Assembly (NCBI RefSeq): GCF_014451325.2 | Contig: NZ_JACSCH020000012.1 | Location: forward strand, 186,001-250,000 | Source of the DNA: Streptomyces sp. CB02980 | GTDB taxonomy: Bacteria > Actinomycetota > Actinomycetes > Streptomycetales > Streptomycetaceae | DNA: 64,000 bases | Reading direction: 5' to 3' | Shown: piece by piece, positions 40,784 to 49,840 of the stretch | How positions within the stretch are numbered: position 1 is the first letter of the stretch | Layout of the letters: each line of letters begins with the position of its first letter | Program-made: the position numbers and the translations under genes | Notes under the pieces: generated by a model | Databases searched by the model: none | What the model was told of the DNA's origin: nothing | The model's input: the letters and a program-made list of their open reading frames with translations, nothing else

Positions 40784-42058
40784 TCAGTGGCGCTCGGGCA
40801 GGTCCCGCTCCGCCGGCAGTGACGTGAGGTCACGGGCCGAGGGCGAGGCGGCGGCGCGCGAGGACGTGGCGGGCGCCGGCTTCTTGCCGCAGAACGCCGC
40901 CTCCAGCGTTCCGCCGAGCGCCGTGTTGGCGGCACCGTGGTTCGAGGTGTTCGCCATCGCCGAGACGCTGCGGCGGCCGTCGCGGGTCGAGAAGGTGTAC
41001 GTGTAGAAGCCCTGCACCGTGCCCGTGTGCCCGTACACCTGCGTACCGCACGACAGGTCGTAGCGGCGCAGACCGAGCCCGTAGAACCGGGTGTTGGCGG
41101 CGTCGGTCGGCGTGACCGTCGTCATGGCCTCCATCATCGCCGGGGACAGCAGCCGGCCGCGCATGAGCGCGCTGGTGAAGGTGTTCAGGTCGGCGGGGCT
41201 GGAGATGACGGCCCCGGCGGACTGCGCCCAGGAGACCGTCTGCTCCGTGGAGTCCACCAGCGCGCCGCCCTCCTCGTCCGGGTGCAGGTACCCCCGCACG
41301 TGGGCGCCCTTGATCCGGGTGTCGGGGTGCACGTACGACGTCTTGCCGAGCTTCAGCGGCTTGAAGATGCGGCGCTCGTACGCGTCGGCCACGGGCCGGC
41401 CCGTGAGCTGCTCGATCAGCATGCCGACGACCACGAAGTTGGCGTTCGAGTACTGGTAGGAGACGCCGGGCTGGGTGGTCCGCGGCTCGCTCAGCGAGAG
41501 GTCGACGAGCTCCTGGTAGCTGAACACCCGATTCCGTACGGCCTCGAAGCCCGGCACCGTGTGCTCGAACATCGCGTTCGTGTAGTCGGCAAGTCCACTG
41601 CGGTGGGTCAGCAGATGACGGACCGTGATGCGGTCGTCGGGCAGCAGACCGGGGAGGTAGGTGTTGACCGGCGTGTCGAGCTGGAGCCTGCCCTCCTCCA
41701 CCAGCTGGAGCAGCACGACGGTGGAGAACGTCTTGCTGACGCTGCCGATCCGGAAACGTGAGTGGATGTCCATGGGCGCGCCCGAGACGCGGTCCTGGAC
41801 GCCGACGGTCCGGCTGCGGACCCCGTCGGGACCGACGAACCGGGCCATCGCGCCCGGAGCTCCGTTGGCCATGGCCGAGTTCAGCGCGGCGACGACGCCG
41901 TCCATGTCGGGCGCGGGGACCGCGGGAGTCGTGGCGGCGGTGGGCGCGACAGGGGCGCCGGGAGCGGCGAACGCGCTGGTGGCGGGGGCAACGCCCGCGG
42001 CGAGCGCGGCGATCAGGGTGGCACTCACGGCCAGGCGTCGGTGCGACGACAGGGGCAC
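40784..42058 (-). CDS. secreted serine hydrolase, beta-lactamase/DD-peptidase family
   Basis: 424 residues. The signal peptide is cleaved near AFA (about 29). The class C-type fold has SVSK (Ser106/Lys109), a YSN motif in YQYSNANF and HTG in YGHTGTVQG. These mark D-alanyl-D-alanine carboxypeptidases and esterases of the S12 family rather than true beta-lactamases. The C-terminal tail is Ala/Ser-rich. GTG 42058 follows GAGGAAAC. Confidence 0.88.
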   Translation of the reverse strand: MPLSSHRRLAVSATLIAALAAGVAPATSAFAAPGAPVAPTAATTPAVPAPDMDGVVAALNSAMANGAPGAMARFVGPDGVRSRTVGVQDRVSGAPMDIHSRFRIGSVSKTFSTVVLLQLVEEGRLQLDTPVNTYLPGLLPDDRITVRHLLTHRSGLADYTNAMFEHTVPGFEAVRNRVFSYQELVDLSLSEPRTTQPGVSYQYSNANFVVVGMLIEQLTGRPVADAYERRIFKPLKLGKTSYVHPDTRIKGAHVRGYLHPDEEGGALVDSTEQTVSWAQSAGAVISSPADLNTFTSALMRGRLLSPAMMEAMTTVTPTDAANTRFYGLGLRRYDLSCGTQVYGHTGTVQGFYTYTFSTRDGRRSVSAMANTSNHGAANTALGGTLEAAFCGKKPAPATSSRAAASPSARDLTSLPAERDLPERH

Positions 42059-42241
42059 GGTGTTTCCTCGACTTCTTCCGAATCGTTCGGTACGGCGCGC
42101 GGCTGACGTGCGCCGCAGGGCACGGGAACACCCGACCGTGAGGCCTGGCCCCGGTACCCATGGATCATGAGTGCCAACGTCCGAGAACGGTTCCTGACAC
42201 GGGGCACGGGTTGTGGAACCGGCACGTCCACGCCTACGCGC
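42059..42241. other. intergenic region upstream of serine hydrolase
   Basis: Promoter side of the minus-strand serine hydrolase gene. No gene or clear operator was found; open frames across it lack ribosome sites and family resemblance. Confidence 0.4.
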
Positions 42242-42282
42242 AAGGGCCCGGCCGGTCGAAGGAGTCGACCGGCCGGGCCCTT
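42242..42282 (-). terminator. katG terminator
   Basis: Perfect 18-bp stem (AAGGGCCCGGCCGGTCGA and complement) with a five-base loop, 46 bp beyond the katG stop. Confidence 0.85.
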
Positions 42283-42327
42283 GGATCACACGGGGTTCAG
42301 CCGTTCACAGCCGTTGCCGGCCGGCGA

Positions 42328-44547
42328 TCAGGCGACGTCGAACCGGTCCAGGTCCATGACCTTGTTCCACGCGGAGACGAAGTCCTTGACGAACTTCTCC
42401 TTCGCGTCGTCGCTCGCGTAGACCTCGGCCAGCGCGCGCAGCTCGGAGTTCGAGCCGAAGACCAGGTCGGCGCGGGTGCCCGTCCACTTGACCTCGCCGG
42501 TGGCGGAGTCGCGGCCCTCGTACGTGGTCGCGTCCTCGGACGTCGCCGTCCACGCCGTCCCCATGTCGAGCAGGTTGACGAAGAAGTCGTTCGTCAGGGA
42601 GCCCGGGGTCGTGGTGAGGACACCGTGCGCGGACTGCTGGTGGTTCGCGCCCAGGACGCGGAGGCCGCCGACGAGGACCGTCAGCTCCGGCGCGCTCAGG
42701 GTCAGCAGGTTGGCGCGGTCGATCAGCAGGTACTCGGCCGGAAGGCGGATGCCCTTGCCGAGGTAGTTGCGGAAGCCGTCGGCCTGCGGCTCGAGCGCGG
42801 CGAAGGACTCCACGTCCGTCTGGTCCTGCGCGGCGTCCACACGGCCCGGGGTGAACGGCACCTCGACGTCGAAGCCGCCGTCCTTGGCCGCCTTCTCGAC
42901 GGCCGCGGAGCCCGCGAGCACGACCAGGTCGGCGATCGAGACCTTCTTGGCGCCCGCGGCGTCGAAGGAGGCCTTGATGCCCTCGAGCGTGCGCAGCACC
43001 TGCGCGAGCTCGTCCGGGTTGTTGACCTCCCAGTTGCGCTGCGGCTCCAGGCGGATGCGGCCGCCGTTGGCGCCGCCTCGCTTGTCGCTGCCACGGAAGG
43101 AGGAGGCCGCGGCCCAGGCCGCGGAGACCAGCTGCGCGACCGTGAGGTCGGAACCGAGGATCTGCTCCTTGAGGGAGGCGATGTCCGCGGCGTCGAGCGT
43201 CTCGCCCTCGCGCGCCGGCAGCGGGTCCTGCCACAGGAGGACCTCGGAGGGGACCTCCGGGCCGAGGTAGTGGACGGCCGGACCCATGTCACGGTGCGTC
43301 AGCTTGTACCAGGCGCGGGCGAAGGCGTCCGCGAACTGCTCCGGGTTCTCGTAGAAGCGCCGCGAGATCTGCTCGTAGGCCGGGTCGAAGCGCAGCGAGA
43401 GGTCGGTGGTGAGCATCGTCGGCAGGTGCTTCTTCGACGCGTCGTGGGCGTCGGGGATGATCGCCTCGGCGTCCTTCGCCACCCACTGGTTCGCACCGGC
43501 CGGGCTCTGGGTGAGCTCGTACTCGTACTCGAAGAGGTGCTTGAAGAAGTCGTTGCTCCACTGCGCGGGCGTGGTGGTCCAGGTGACCTCGAGACCGCTG
43601 GTGATCGCGTCGGCGCCCTTGCCGGTGCCGTACGAGTTCGCCCAGCCGAAGCCCTGCGCCTCCAGGGGCGCGGCCTCGGGGTCGTCGCCGACGTTGTCCG
43701 CGGGGCCGGCGCCGTGGGTCTTGCCGAAGGTGTGGCCACCGGCGATGAGGGCGACGGTCTCCTCGTCGTTCATCGCCATGCGGCGGAACGTCTCACGGAT
43801 GTCGCGGGCCGCGGCGACCGGGTCCGGGTTGCCGTTGGGGCCCTCGGGGTTGACGTAGATGAGGCCCATCTGGACCGCGCCGAGCGGGTTCTCCAGCTCG
43901 CGGTCACCGGTGTAGCGCTCGTCGCCGAGCCAGGTGGTCTCGGGGCCCCAGTAGACGTCCTCGTCGGCCTCCCAGACGTCGGCGCGGCCACCGGCGAAGC
44001 CGAAGGTCTTGAAGCCCATCGTCTCGAGGGCCACGTTGCCCGTGAGGATCATGAGGTCGGCCCAGGAGATGTTCTGGCCGTACTTCTTCTTCACCGGCCA
44101 CAGCAGCCGGCGGGCCTTGTCCAGGTTGCCGTTGTCCGGCCAGCTGTTCAGCGGCGCGAAGCGCTGCTGACCGGCTCCGGCGCCACCGCGGCCGTCGCTG
44201 ATGCGGTACGTGCCCGCGCTGTGCCAGGCCATGCGGATCATGAGCGGGCCGTAGTTGCCGAAGTCGGCCGGCCACCAGTCCTGCGAGGTGGTGAGCACCT
44301 CGGCGATGTCCCGCTTGACGGCCGCGAGGTCGAGGGCGTTGAAGGCCTCGGCGTAGTCGAACTCCGCACCGAGCGGGTTCCCCACGACGGGGTTCGTGGC
44401 GAGGATCTTCAGGTTGAGCCGCTCCGGCCACCACTGGCGGTTGCCGCCGCCCTGGGTCGGGTGCGCGGCACGGCCGTGCGCGACCGGGCAGCCGCCCGTG
44501 CCCTCGGGGGCGGGGTCGGTGACGATTGCGTCGTGGTTCTCGGACAT
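42328..44547 (-). CDS. katG: catalase-peroxidase
   Basis: 739 residues, full-length two-domain KatG. The cross-linked triad is present: Trp108 (in MAWHSAG, next to distal His109), Tyr231 (IYVNPEGP) and Met257 (RRMAMND). HTFGKTHG carries the proximal heme histidine, and the inactive C-terminal domain is complete. It detoxifies H2O2. It is divergent from a Fur-family gene whose product probably represses it. The minus-strand promoter TTGACT (44684-44679) / TAGGAT (44662-44657) encloses a TGGAC inverted repeat. Confidence 0.97.
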   Translation of the reverse strand: MSENHDAIVTDPAPEGTGGCPVAHGRAAHPTQGGGNRQWWPERLNLKILATNPVVGNPLGAEFDYAEAFNALDLAAVKRDIAEVLTTSQDWWPADFGNYGPLMIRMAWHSAGTYRISDGRGGAGAGQQRFAPLNSWPDNGNLDKARRLLWPVKKKYGQNISWADLMILTGNVALETMGFKTFGFAGGRADVWEADEDVYWGPETTWLGDERYTGDRELENPLGAVQMGLIYVNPEGPNGNPDPVAAARDIRETFRRMAMNDEETVALIAGGHTFGKTHGAGPADNVGDDPEAAPLEAQGFGWANSYGTGKGADAITSGLEVTWTTTPAQWSNDFFKHLFEYEYELTQSPAGANQWVAKDAEAIIPDAHDASKKHLPTMLTTDLSLRFDPAYEQISRRFYENPEQFADAFARAWYKLTHRDMGPAVHYLGPEVPSEVLLWQDPLPAREGETLDAADIASLKEQILGSDLTVAQLVSAAWAAASSFRGSDKRGGANGGRIRLEPQRNWEVNNPDELAQVLRTLEGIKASFDAAGAKKVSIADLVVLAGSAAVEKAAKDGGFDVEVPFTPGRVDAAQDQTDVESFAALEPQADGFRNYLGKGIRLPAEYLLIDRANLLTLSAPELTVLVGGLRVLGANHQQSAHGVLTTTPGSLTNDFFVNLLDMGTAWTATSEDATTYEGRDSATGEVKWTGTRADLVFGSNSELRALAEVYASDDAKEKFVKDFVSAWNKVMDLDRFDVA

Positions 44548-44656
44548 GCAAATCCTTCCGGACGGGGCGGATCGTGGTGCTCAGCCGGGGCGGGCACCAG
44601 CGGGGTGTCTTGTGCCCGACCGGAGCCGTGGTGTGCCTTGGCTATTGCCGGAACCG

Positions 44657-44684
44657 ATCCTACGATGGACAGAGTCCAAGTCAA
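44657..44684 (-). promoter_or_regulatory. katG promoter with Fur-type operator
   Basis: TTGACT and TAGGAT are separated by 16 bp. TGGAC-N3-GTCCA (44666-44678) lies in the spacer, 42-54 bp before the divergent fur ATG, so one bound repressor could control both. Confidence 0.65.
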
Positions 44685-44719
44685 GAACCACGCCAATCAT
44701 CCGAAGGGGTGAGCCGAAA

Positions 44720-45130
44720 ATGAGTGACCTGCTGGAGCGTCTGCGGGCGCGTGGCTGGCGCATGACCTCCCAGCGGCGTGTCGTCGCGGAGGTCCTCGCC
44801 GGCGAGCACGTCCACCTCACGGCCGACGAGGTGCACGCGCGCGCCGTGGCACGCCTTCCGGAGATCGCGCGGGCGACCGTCTACAACACCCTGGGTGAGC
44901 TGGTGGCCCTCGGTGAGGTCGTGGAGCTCTCCATCGACGGCCGGGCGAAGCGGTACGACCCGAACGCGCACCACGCCCACCAGCACCTGGTCTGCTCGAA
45001 CTGCGGCCTCATCCGCGACGTCCACCCGGCGGGGGACCCGCTGGCGGTCCTCCCGGACGCGGAGAGGTTCGGCTTCACCGTCTCGAAGGCCGACGTGACG
45101 TACCGCGGGCTCTGCCCCGCCTGCGCCTGA
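44720..45130 (+). CDS. furA: Fur-family regulator (FurA-type peroxide sensor)
   Basis: 136 residues. A winged helix (MTSQRRVVAEVLAGEHVHL, then ARATVYNTL) precedes a metal-sensing dimer domain with HHAHQHLVC and two CxxC pairs (CSNC near residue 94 and CPAC at the end) for structural zinc. FurA-type repressors of katG lose DNA binding when oxidised. In the well-studied furS-cpeB pair of Streptomyces both genes run in one direction; here they are divergent. AAGGGGTGA precedes ATG 44720. Confidence 0.9.
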   Translation: MSDLLERLRARGWRMTSQRRVVAEVLAGEHVHLTADEVHARAVARLPEIARATVYNTLGELVALGEVVELSIDGRAKRYDPNAHHAHQHLVCSNCGLIRDVHPAGDPLAVLPDAERFGFTVSKADVTYRGLCPACA

Positions 45131-45170
45131 CGGGCCGCGCAGCGCCCGGGCCGGTCCGTCGAAACGGCGA

Positions 45171-45201
45171 GAGCCCCTCCACCGTGGCGGTGGAGGGGCT
45201 C
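45171..45201. terminator. bidirectional hairpin terminator
   Basis: Perfect 13-bp stem (GAGCCCCTCCACC and complement), five-base loop, between convergent fur and tpx. Confidence 0.85.
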
Positions 45202-45230
45202 CCGTGCGTCGCCGTGAGGCGGCGGCGTTC

Positions 45231-45731
45231 CTACTTGAGGGCGGCGAGCGCGTCCTCGTAGCTGGGCTCCTCGGCGATCTCGCCGACGAGCTGCGCGTGC
45301 AGGACGGTGTCGTTCTCGTCGAGGACGACGACCGCGCGGGCGGTCAGGCCGGCCAGCGGGCCGTCCGCGATCTCCACGCCGTAGTTGGTGTGGAACTCGC
45401 GGCCGCGGAGCGTCGAGAGGTTCTTGACGTTCTCAAGACCCTCGGCGCCGCAGAAGCGGGCCTGCGCGAAGGGGAGGTCGGCGGAGATGCAGAGCACCAC
45501 CGTGTTCTCCAGCGCGCCGACCTTCTCGTTGAACGCGCGGACCGAGGACGCGCAGGTCGGCGTGTCGACGCTCGGGAAGATGTTGAGGACCTTGCGCTGA
45601 CCGGCGTAGTCCTTCAGCGACTTGTCCGCCAGGCCCTCGGCGACGAGCGTGAAGTCAGGAGCCTGGCTTCCCGGGGTCGGCAGGGTGCCGTTGACCTGTA
45701 CAGGGCTGCCCTTCAGCGTGACCTGGGCCAT
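45231..45731 (-). CDS. tpx: thiol peroxidase
   Basis: 166 residues, atypical 2-Cys peroxiredoxin of the Tpx group: peroxidatic Cys60 in SVDTPTCASS and resolving Cys94 in ARFCGAEG, with N-terminal GSQAPDFTLV. It reduces H2O2 and lipid peroxides with thioredoxin. AAGGAG precedes ATG 45731. Next to fur/katG it makes a small oxidative-stress block, but its own promoter shows no TGGAC-type Fur repeat that I can see. Confidence 0.95.
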   Translation of the reverse strand: MAQVTLKGSPVQVNGTLPTPGSQAPDFTLVAEGLADKSLKDYAGQRKVLNIFPSVDTPTCASSVRAFNEKVGALENTVVLCISADLPFAQARFCGAEGLENVKNLSTLRGREFHTNYGVEIADGPLAGLTARAVVVLDENDTVLHAQLVGEIAEEPSYEDALAALK

Positions 45732-45945
45732 GGGAGATCTCCTTCGGACGATGTAAGTGACAACGAGGGGAATCGTACGGCGTGGTGGCCCGCCCACGGG
45801 ACACGTCCGTCGGGAAGGGCCCGGCGTGACCGATCATCGATCGTTCATGGATGTGACCATCGGCAAGGCTTCGTGAGCCGCCTCCGTTGACTGTCCGAGC
45901 TGGCGAGAGTGCCGAAAGTGTGCACCGGGCACTCATTCCATTACC

Positions 45946-45974
45946 TTGACGCCTTTGGTTCAGACCTTTAGGTT
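45946..45974 (+). promoter_or_regulatory. promoter of alginate-lyase-family gene
   Basis: TTGACG (45946-45951), 17-bp spacer, TAGGTT (45969-45974). It places transcription start near 45981. Confidence 0.65.
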
Positions 45975-45997
45975 CCACCCTCGATAGCCATCAGTGG

Positions 45998-46011
45998 TTC
46001 ACATATGTGAA
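45998..46011. promoter_or_regulatory. TTCACATATGTGAA palindromic operator
   Basis: Perfect 14-bp palindrome just downstream of the predicted transcription start and 14 bases before the ATG. It fits a dimeric GntR- or IclR-type repressor. Confidence 0.6.
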
Positions 46012-46025
46012 GAAGGAGCAACTCC

Positions 46026-47249
46026 ATGGCCATTCGGCGCGATGCTTCCCGTGCGAAGCGCAGGGGAAGGAAGGTGCTGCTCACCGTCCCCCTGCTGGCC
46101 GCCGCCCTCCTCGCCACCCTCGTCGCGGGGCCCGGGGGAGGCCGCGCCGAAGCGGCTCCCACCACGTTCGTGCACCCCGGCGTCCTGGTCTCCCGCGGTC
46201 AACTCGACTTCACCCGCGAGCGGGTCAACGCCGGCGCGCAGCCCTGGAAGGGCGCCTACGGCCAGATGGCGGCGAGCAAGTACGCCTCGCTCTCCCGGGT
46301 CCCGAAGCCCCGCTCCGTCGTCGAGTGCGGCTCGTACTCGAACCCGAACAACGGCTGCACCGACGAGCGGGAGGACGCCATCGCCGCGTACACGCTCTCC
46401 CTCGCCTGGTACGTCACGCGGGACAGCCGGTACGCCCAGAAGGCCATCGAGATCATGGATGCCTGGTCCGGGGTGATCACCGACCACACCAACTCGAACG
46501 CGCCGCTGCAGACGGGCTGGGCCGGATCCTCCTGGCCGCGGGCCGCCGAGATCATCCGCTACACCTACACCGGCTGGCCCCAGGCCCGCGTCGACCGGTT
46601 CAAGACCATGCTGCGCAACGTCTACCTCCCCGAGGTCACCAACGGCTCCCACTCCAACGGCAACTGGGAGCTCAGCATGACCGAGGCGGCCATCGGCATC
46701 GCCGTCTTCCTGGAGGACCGCGCCGCGTACGACAAGGCGGTGGCCAAGTTCCGCGGCCGCGTCCCCGCGTACATCTACCTCGCGGGCGACGGCGCCCTGC
46801 CGAAGGCGGCGCCGGGCAGCGGCCTCGACACGCGCGACGAGATCGTCCGGTACTGGCAGGGTCAGACGACCTTCGTCGACGGCCTCACCCAGGAGACCTG
46901 CCGCGACCTCACCCACACCGGCTACGGCCTGTCCGCCATCTCGCACATCGCCGAGACGAGCCGCATCCAGGGCCAGGACCTCTATCCCGAGGTCGCCGAC
47001 CGGCTGCGGCACGCGCTCGGCCTCCAGGCCAAGTACGAGCTCGGCGCGGCGGTCCCGAGCTGGCTCTGCGGCGGCACGCTCAAGGATCACCTCGGGCCGG
47101 TCACCGAGGTGGGCTTCAACGCGCTGCACCACCGCATGGGGTACGGGATGACGAACACCCAGAACCTCACCGAGTCCCGGCGCCCGGCGGGCACCGACAA
47201 CCTCTTCGTCGCCTGGGAGACCCTCACCCATGCCGGCAACCCCGACTGA
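46026..47249 (+). CDS. secreted alginate-lyase-family protein
   Basis: 407 residues. Sec (possibly Tat-like, KRRGRK) signal peptide to about residue 43. The rest is a helical domain of the alginate lyase (alpha/alpha toroid, PF05426-like) type: HPGVLVSRGQLDF at the start, GWAGSSWPRAAEIIRYT, NGNWELSMTEAAIGIAVFL, and DGLTQETCRDLTHTGYGL. Such proteins cleave uronate-containing polysaccharides or act on related polymers; the substrate here is uncertain. AAGGAG precedes ATG 46026. An own promoter and palindromic operator suggest induction by a sugar ligand. Confidence 0.85.
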   Translation: MAIRRDASRAKRRGRKVLLTVPLLAAALLATLVAGPGGGRAEAAPTTFVHPGVLVSRGQLDFTRERVNAGAQPWKGAYGQMAASKYASLSRVPKPRSVVECGSYSNPNNGCTDEREDAIAAYTLSLAWYVTRDSRYAQKAIEIMDAWSGVITDHTNSNAPLQTGWAGSSWPRAAEIIRYTYTGWPQARVDRFKTMLRNVYLPEVTNGSHSNGNWELSMTEAAIGIAVFLEDRAAYDKAVAKFRGRVPAYIYLAGDGALPKAAPGSGLDTRDEIVRYWQGQTTFVDGLTQETCRDLTHTGYGLSAISHIAETSRIQGQDLYPEVADRLRHALGLQAKYELGAAVPSWLCGGTLKDHLGPVTEVGFNALHHRMGYGMTNTQNLTESRRPAGTDNLFVAWETLTHAGNPD

Positions 47250-47277
47250 CCGTTACGCGCGGGGTGGTCCGCACCTC

Positions 47278-47355
47278 TTGACGCCCCCTTACTTCACTTC
47301 TTAAATCATGGAGGCGCCTAAGGCTCTCGTCATGTCATGGGCATGGCGAGAGCCT
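47278..47355 (+). promoter_or_regulatory. GH16 promoter and leader hairpin
   Basis: TTGACG (47278-47283) and TAAATC (47302-47307) have 18-bp spacing. Downstream is AGGCTCTCG (47321-47329) with its complement at 47347-47355 and a 17-base loop, 33 bases before the ATG. Confidence 0.55.
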
Positions 47356-47388
47356 GTCTTTCCCCCACACCCGACGGAAGTGAGAGTC

Positions 47389-48690
47389 ATGCCCTCCGCC
47401 CGCTCAGCACGGCGGCCGCTGTTCACCGCCGTGACAGCACTCGCCCTGGCCCTGGCCACCGCGGCGCTCGGTCCCACCGGCCTCACCGGGAACACCGGCC
47501 CCGCCGAAGCGACCGCCGCCTCCCGCACCGCCGCCCTCCAACCGGCGGCCGAGGCAGCCGCCGTCACCTTCTCCGACACCTTCGACGGCGCCGCGGGACT
47601 CCCCGTGGACGGCTCGCGGTGGCAGATCGAGACCGGCGACAACGTCAACAACCACGAGCGGCAGTACTACACGGCCGGCAACCGCAACGCCGCCCTCGAC
47701 GGCCAGGGCCACCTCGTGATCACCGCCCGCAGGGAGAACCCCGGCAACTACCAGTGCTGGTACGGCCGGTGCGAGTACACCTCGGCACGGCTCAACACCT
47801 CCGGCAAGTTCACCGCGCAGTACGGCCACGTCGAGGCCCGGATGAAGGTGCCGCGCGGCCAGGGCATGTGGCCCGCGTTCTGGATGCTCGGCAACGACCT
47901 CGGCCAGGTCGGCTGGCCCGCCTCCGGCGAGATCGACGTCATGGAGAACGTCGGTTTCGAGCCGTCCACCGTGCACGGCACCCTGCACGGCCCCGGCTAC
48001 TCCGGCTCCGGCGGCATCGGCGCCGGCTACACCCTGCCCGGTGGCCAGGCCTTCGCCGACGCCTTCCACACCTTCGCCGTCGACTGGTCGCCCGGGAAGA
48101 TCACCTGGTCCGTGGACGGAACCGTCTACCAGACCCGTACGCCCGCCGACCTCGGCGGCCGCGCCTGGGTCTTCGACAAGCCGTTCTTCCTCATCCTCAA
48201 CCTCGCGGTCGGCGGCTACTGGCCCGGCGACCCGGACGGCTCGACCGCCTTCCCGCAGCAGCTCGTCGTCGACCACGTCCGCGTCACCACCGCCGACGGC
48301 CCGACCACCGGGGGACCGATCACCGGCATCGCCGGCAAGTGCGTGGACGTGGCCGGGGCGAACAGCGCCGACGGCACCCCCGTGCAGCTCTACGACTGCA
48401 ACGGAACCGGCGCCCAGCAGTGGACCGTGGGGGCCGACGGCACGATCCGGGCGCTGGGCAAGTGTCTCGACGTCACCTCCGCCGGTACGGCCGACGGCAC
48501 CCCCGTCCAGCTGTGGGACTGCAACGGCAGCGGTGCTCAGCAGTGGACGGCCAACGCCGCCCGGGACATCGTCAACCTCGGATCCGGCAAGTGCCTGGAC
48601 GCCACCGGCAACAGCTCCGCCAACGGCACCAGGCTGCAGATCTGGTCGTGCGGCGGCGGCGCGAACCAGAAGTGGACGGTGACGCGCTGA
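47389..48690 (+). CDS. GH16 endo-beta-1,3-glucanase with RICIN module
   Basis: 433 residues. A long signal region (to about 50) precedes a GH16 domain (about 60-300) with the catalytic GEIDVMENVG: Glu181 nucleophile, Asp183 and Glu186 acid/base. Trp-rich motifs MWPAFWMLGND and FHTFAVDWSPGKITW are typical of laminarinases. A C-terminal CBM13/RICIN beta-trefoil (about 312-433) has three GKCLDV-x-NGTGAQQW-type repeats. It is predicted to cleave beta-1,3-glucans such as laminarin or fungal wall glucan. ATG 47389 follows GAAGTGAGAG. Confidence 0.92.
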   Translation: MPSARSARRPLFTAVTALALALATAALGPTGLTGNTGPAEATAASRTAALQPAAEAAAVTFSDTFDGAAGLPVDGSRWQIETGDNVNNHERQYYTAGNRNAALDGQGHLVITARRENPGNYQCWYGRCEYTSARLNTSGKFTAQYGHVEARMKVPRGQGMWPAFWMLGNDLGQVGWPASGEIDVMENVGFEPSTVHGTLHGPGYSGSGGIGAGYTLPGGQAFADAFHTFAVDWSPGKITWSVDGTVYQTRTPADLGGRAWVFDKPFFLILNLAVGGYWPGDPDGSTAFPQQLVVDHVRVTTADGPTTGGPITGIAGKCVDVAGANSADGTPVQLYDCNGTGAQQWTVGADGTIRALGKCLDVTSAGTADGTPVQLWDCNGSGAQQWTANAARDIVNLGSGKCLDATGNSSANGTRLQIWSCGGGANQKWTVTR

Positions 48691-48765
48691 CTTCGCCCGG
48701 CCGGTAACGCGCTGACCGGCTGAGCCGTCGGCCGGCGACGCGGGCCGCCCGCCTACGCTGTACCC

Positions 48766-49725
48766 GTGCCGCCCACTCCCCGCCTCCACCGCGTCGCCGT
48801 CCTCGTACTCGAAGGGGCGAAGCCGCTCGACGTCGGCATCCCCGCGCAGGTCTTCACGACCCGCGCGAGCATGCCGTACGAGGTGAGGGTGTGCGGCGCG
48901 GAACCCGGGCTGGTCGCCGGGGGCGACGGTCTCTCGTACGCCGTCGCCCACGGCCTCGACGCGCTCGACTGGGCCGACATCGTCTTCGTCCCCGGCTACC
49001 GCTTCCCCGACCGCGAGGACCCGCCGCGCGGCGTGGTCGACGCGCTGATCGCGGCCCACGACCGGGGCGCCCGCCTCGCCGCCATCTCCACGGGCGCCTT
49101 CGCGCTCGCCGCGACCGGTCTGCTCGACGGCAAACGGGCCACCACCCACTGGCACTACACCCAGGCCCTCGCGGCGAAACGCCCCCTCGTCCACGTCGAC
49201 GAGAACGTCCTCTTCGTCGACGAGGGGAGCGTGCTCACCTCCGCCGGCGCGGCCTCCGGCATCGACCTGTGCCTGCACATCCTCCGCGGCGACCTCGGCG
49301 TGGCCGCCGCGAACCACGCCGCCCGACGCCTGGTCGCCGCCCCCTACCGCAGCGGCGGCCAGGCGCAGTACGTGCCGCGGAGCCTGCCCGAGCCGCTCGG
49401 CGAGCGGTTCGCCGCCACCCGCGAATGGGCCCTGCACCGGCTCGGCGAGCCGCTCACCCTCGATGTCCTCGCCCACCACGCGGCGGTCTCGGCGCGCACC
49501 TTCTCCCGGCGCTTCGTCGAGGACACCGGGTACACGCCCATGCAGTGGGTGATGCGCGCCCGCGTCGACCTCGCGCGGGAACTCCTGGAGCGCTCGGAGC
49601 GGAGCGTCGAGCAGATCGCCGCCGACGTCGGCCTCGGCACCGGAGCGAACCTGCGACTGCACTTCCAGCGCATCCTCGGCACCACGCCGAGCGACTACCG
49701 GCGCACCTTCACCAAGGGCGAGTAG
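48766..49725 (+). CDS. GlxA-type AraC regulator with DJ-1/PfpI domain
   Basis: 319 residues. The N-terminal DJ-1/PfpI-like domain (about 1-190; STGAFALAATGLLDGKRATTHW) has a threonine-glycine in place of the usual catalytic cysteine (S-T-G-A). The C-terminal AraC double HTH (about 215-315) includes VSARTFSRRFVEDTGYTPMQW. GTG 48766 lies six bases after TACGCT (48754-48759), suggesting leaderless mRNA. Targets are unknown; it sits between carbohydrate genes and gap. Confidence 0.9.
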   Translation: MPPTPRLHRVAVLVLEGAKPLDVGIPAQVFTTRASMPYEVRVCGAEPGLVAGGDGLSYAVAHGLDALDWADIVFVPGYRFPDREDPPRGVVDALIAAHDRGARLAAISTGAFALAATGLLDGKRATTHWHYTQALAAKRPLVHVDENVLFVDEGSVLTSAGAASGIDLCLHILRGDLGVAAANHAARRLVAAPYRSGGQAQYVPRSLPEPLGERFAATREWALHRLGEPLTLDVLAHHAAVSARTFSRRFVEDTGYTPMQWVMRARVDLARELLERSERSVEQIAADVGLGTGANLRLHFQRILGTTPSDYRRTFTKGE

Positions 49726-49840
49726 ACCCTCCGGCCGGGTCTTGGCGCGATCCTTGCGGACCGTGGCGATCTCGCCTCTGTCAGGACCGTTCCCGCCGAG
49801 CGAACCTGGTGGCGACGCAGAAGTTGAAGGGACACCATTC

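Noticed and set aside
42025..42421. Small frames on both strands between serine hydrolase and katG
   Set aside because: They cover the katG terminator and lack ribosome sites or family similarity.
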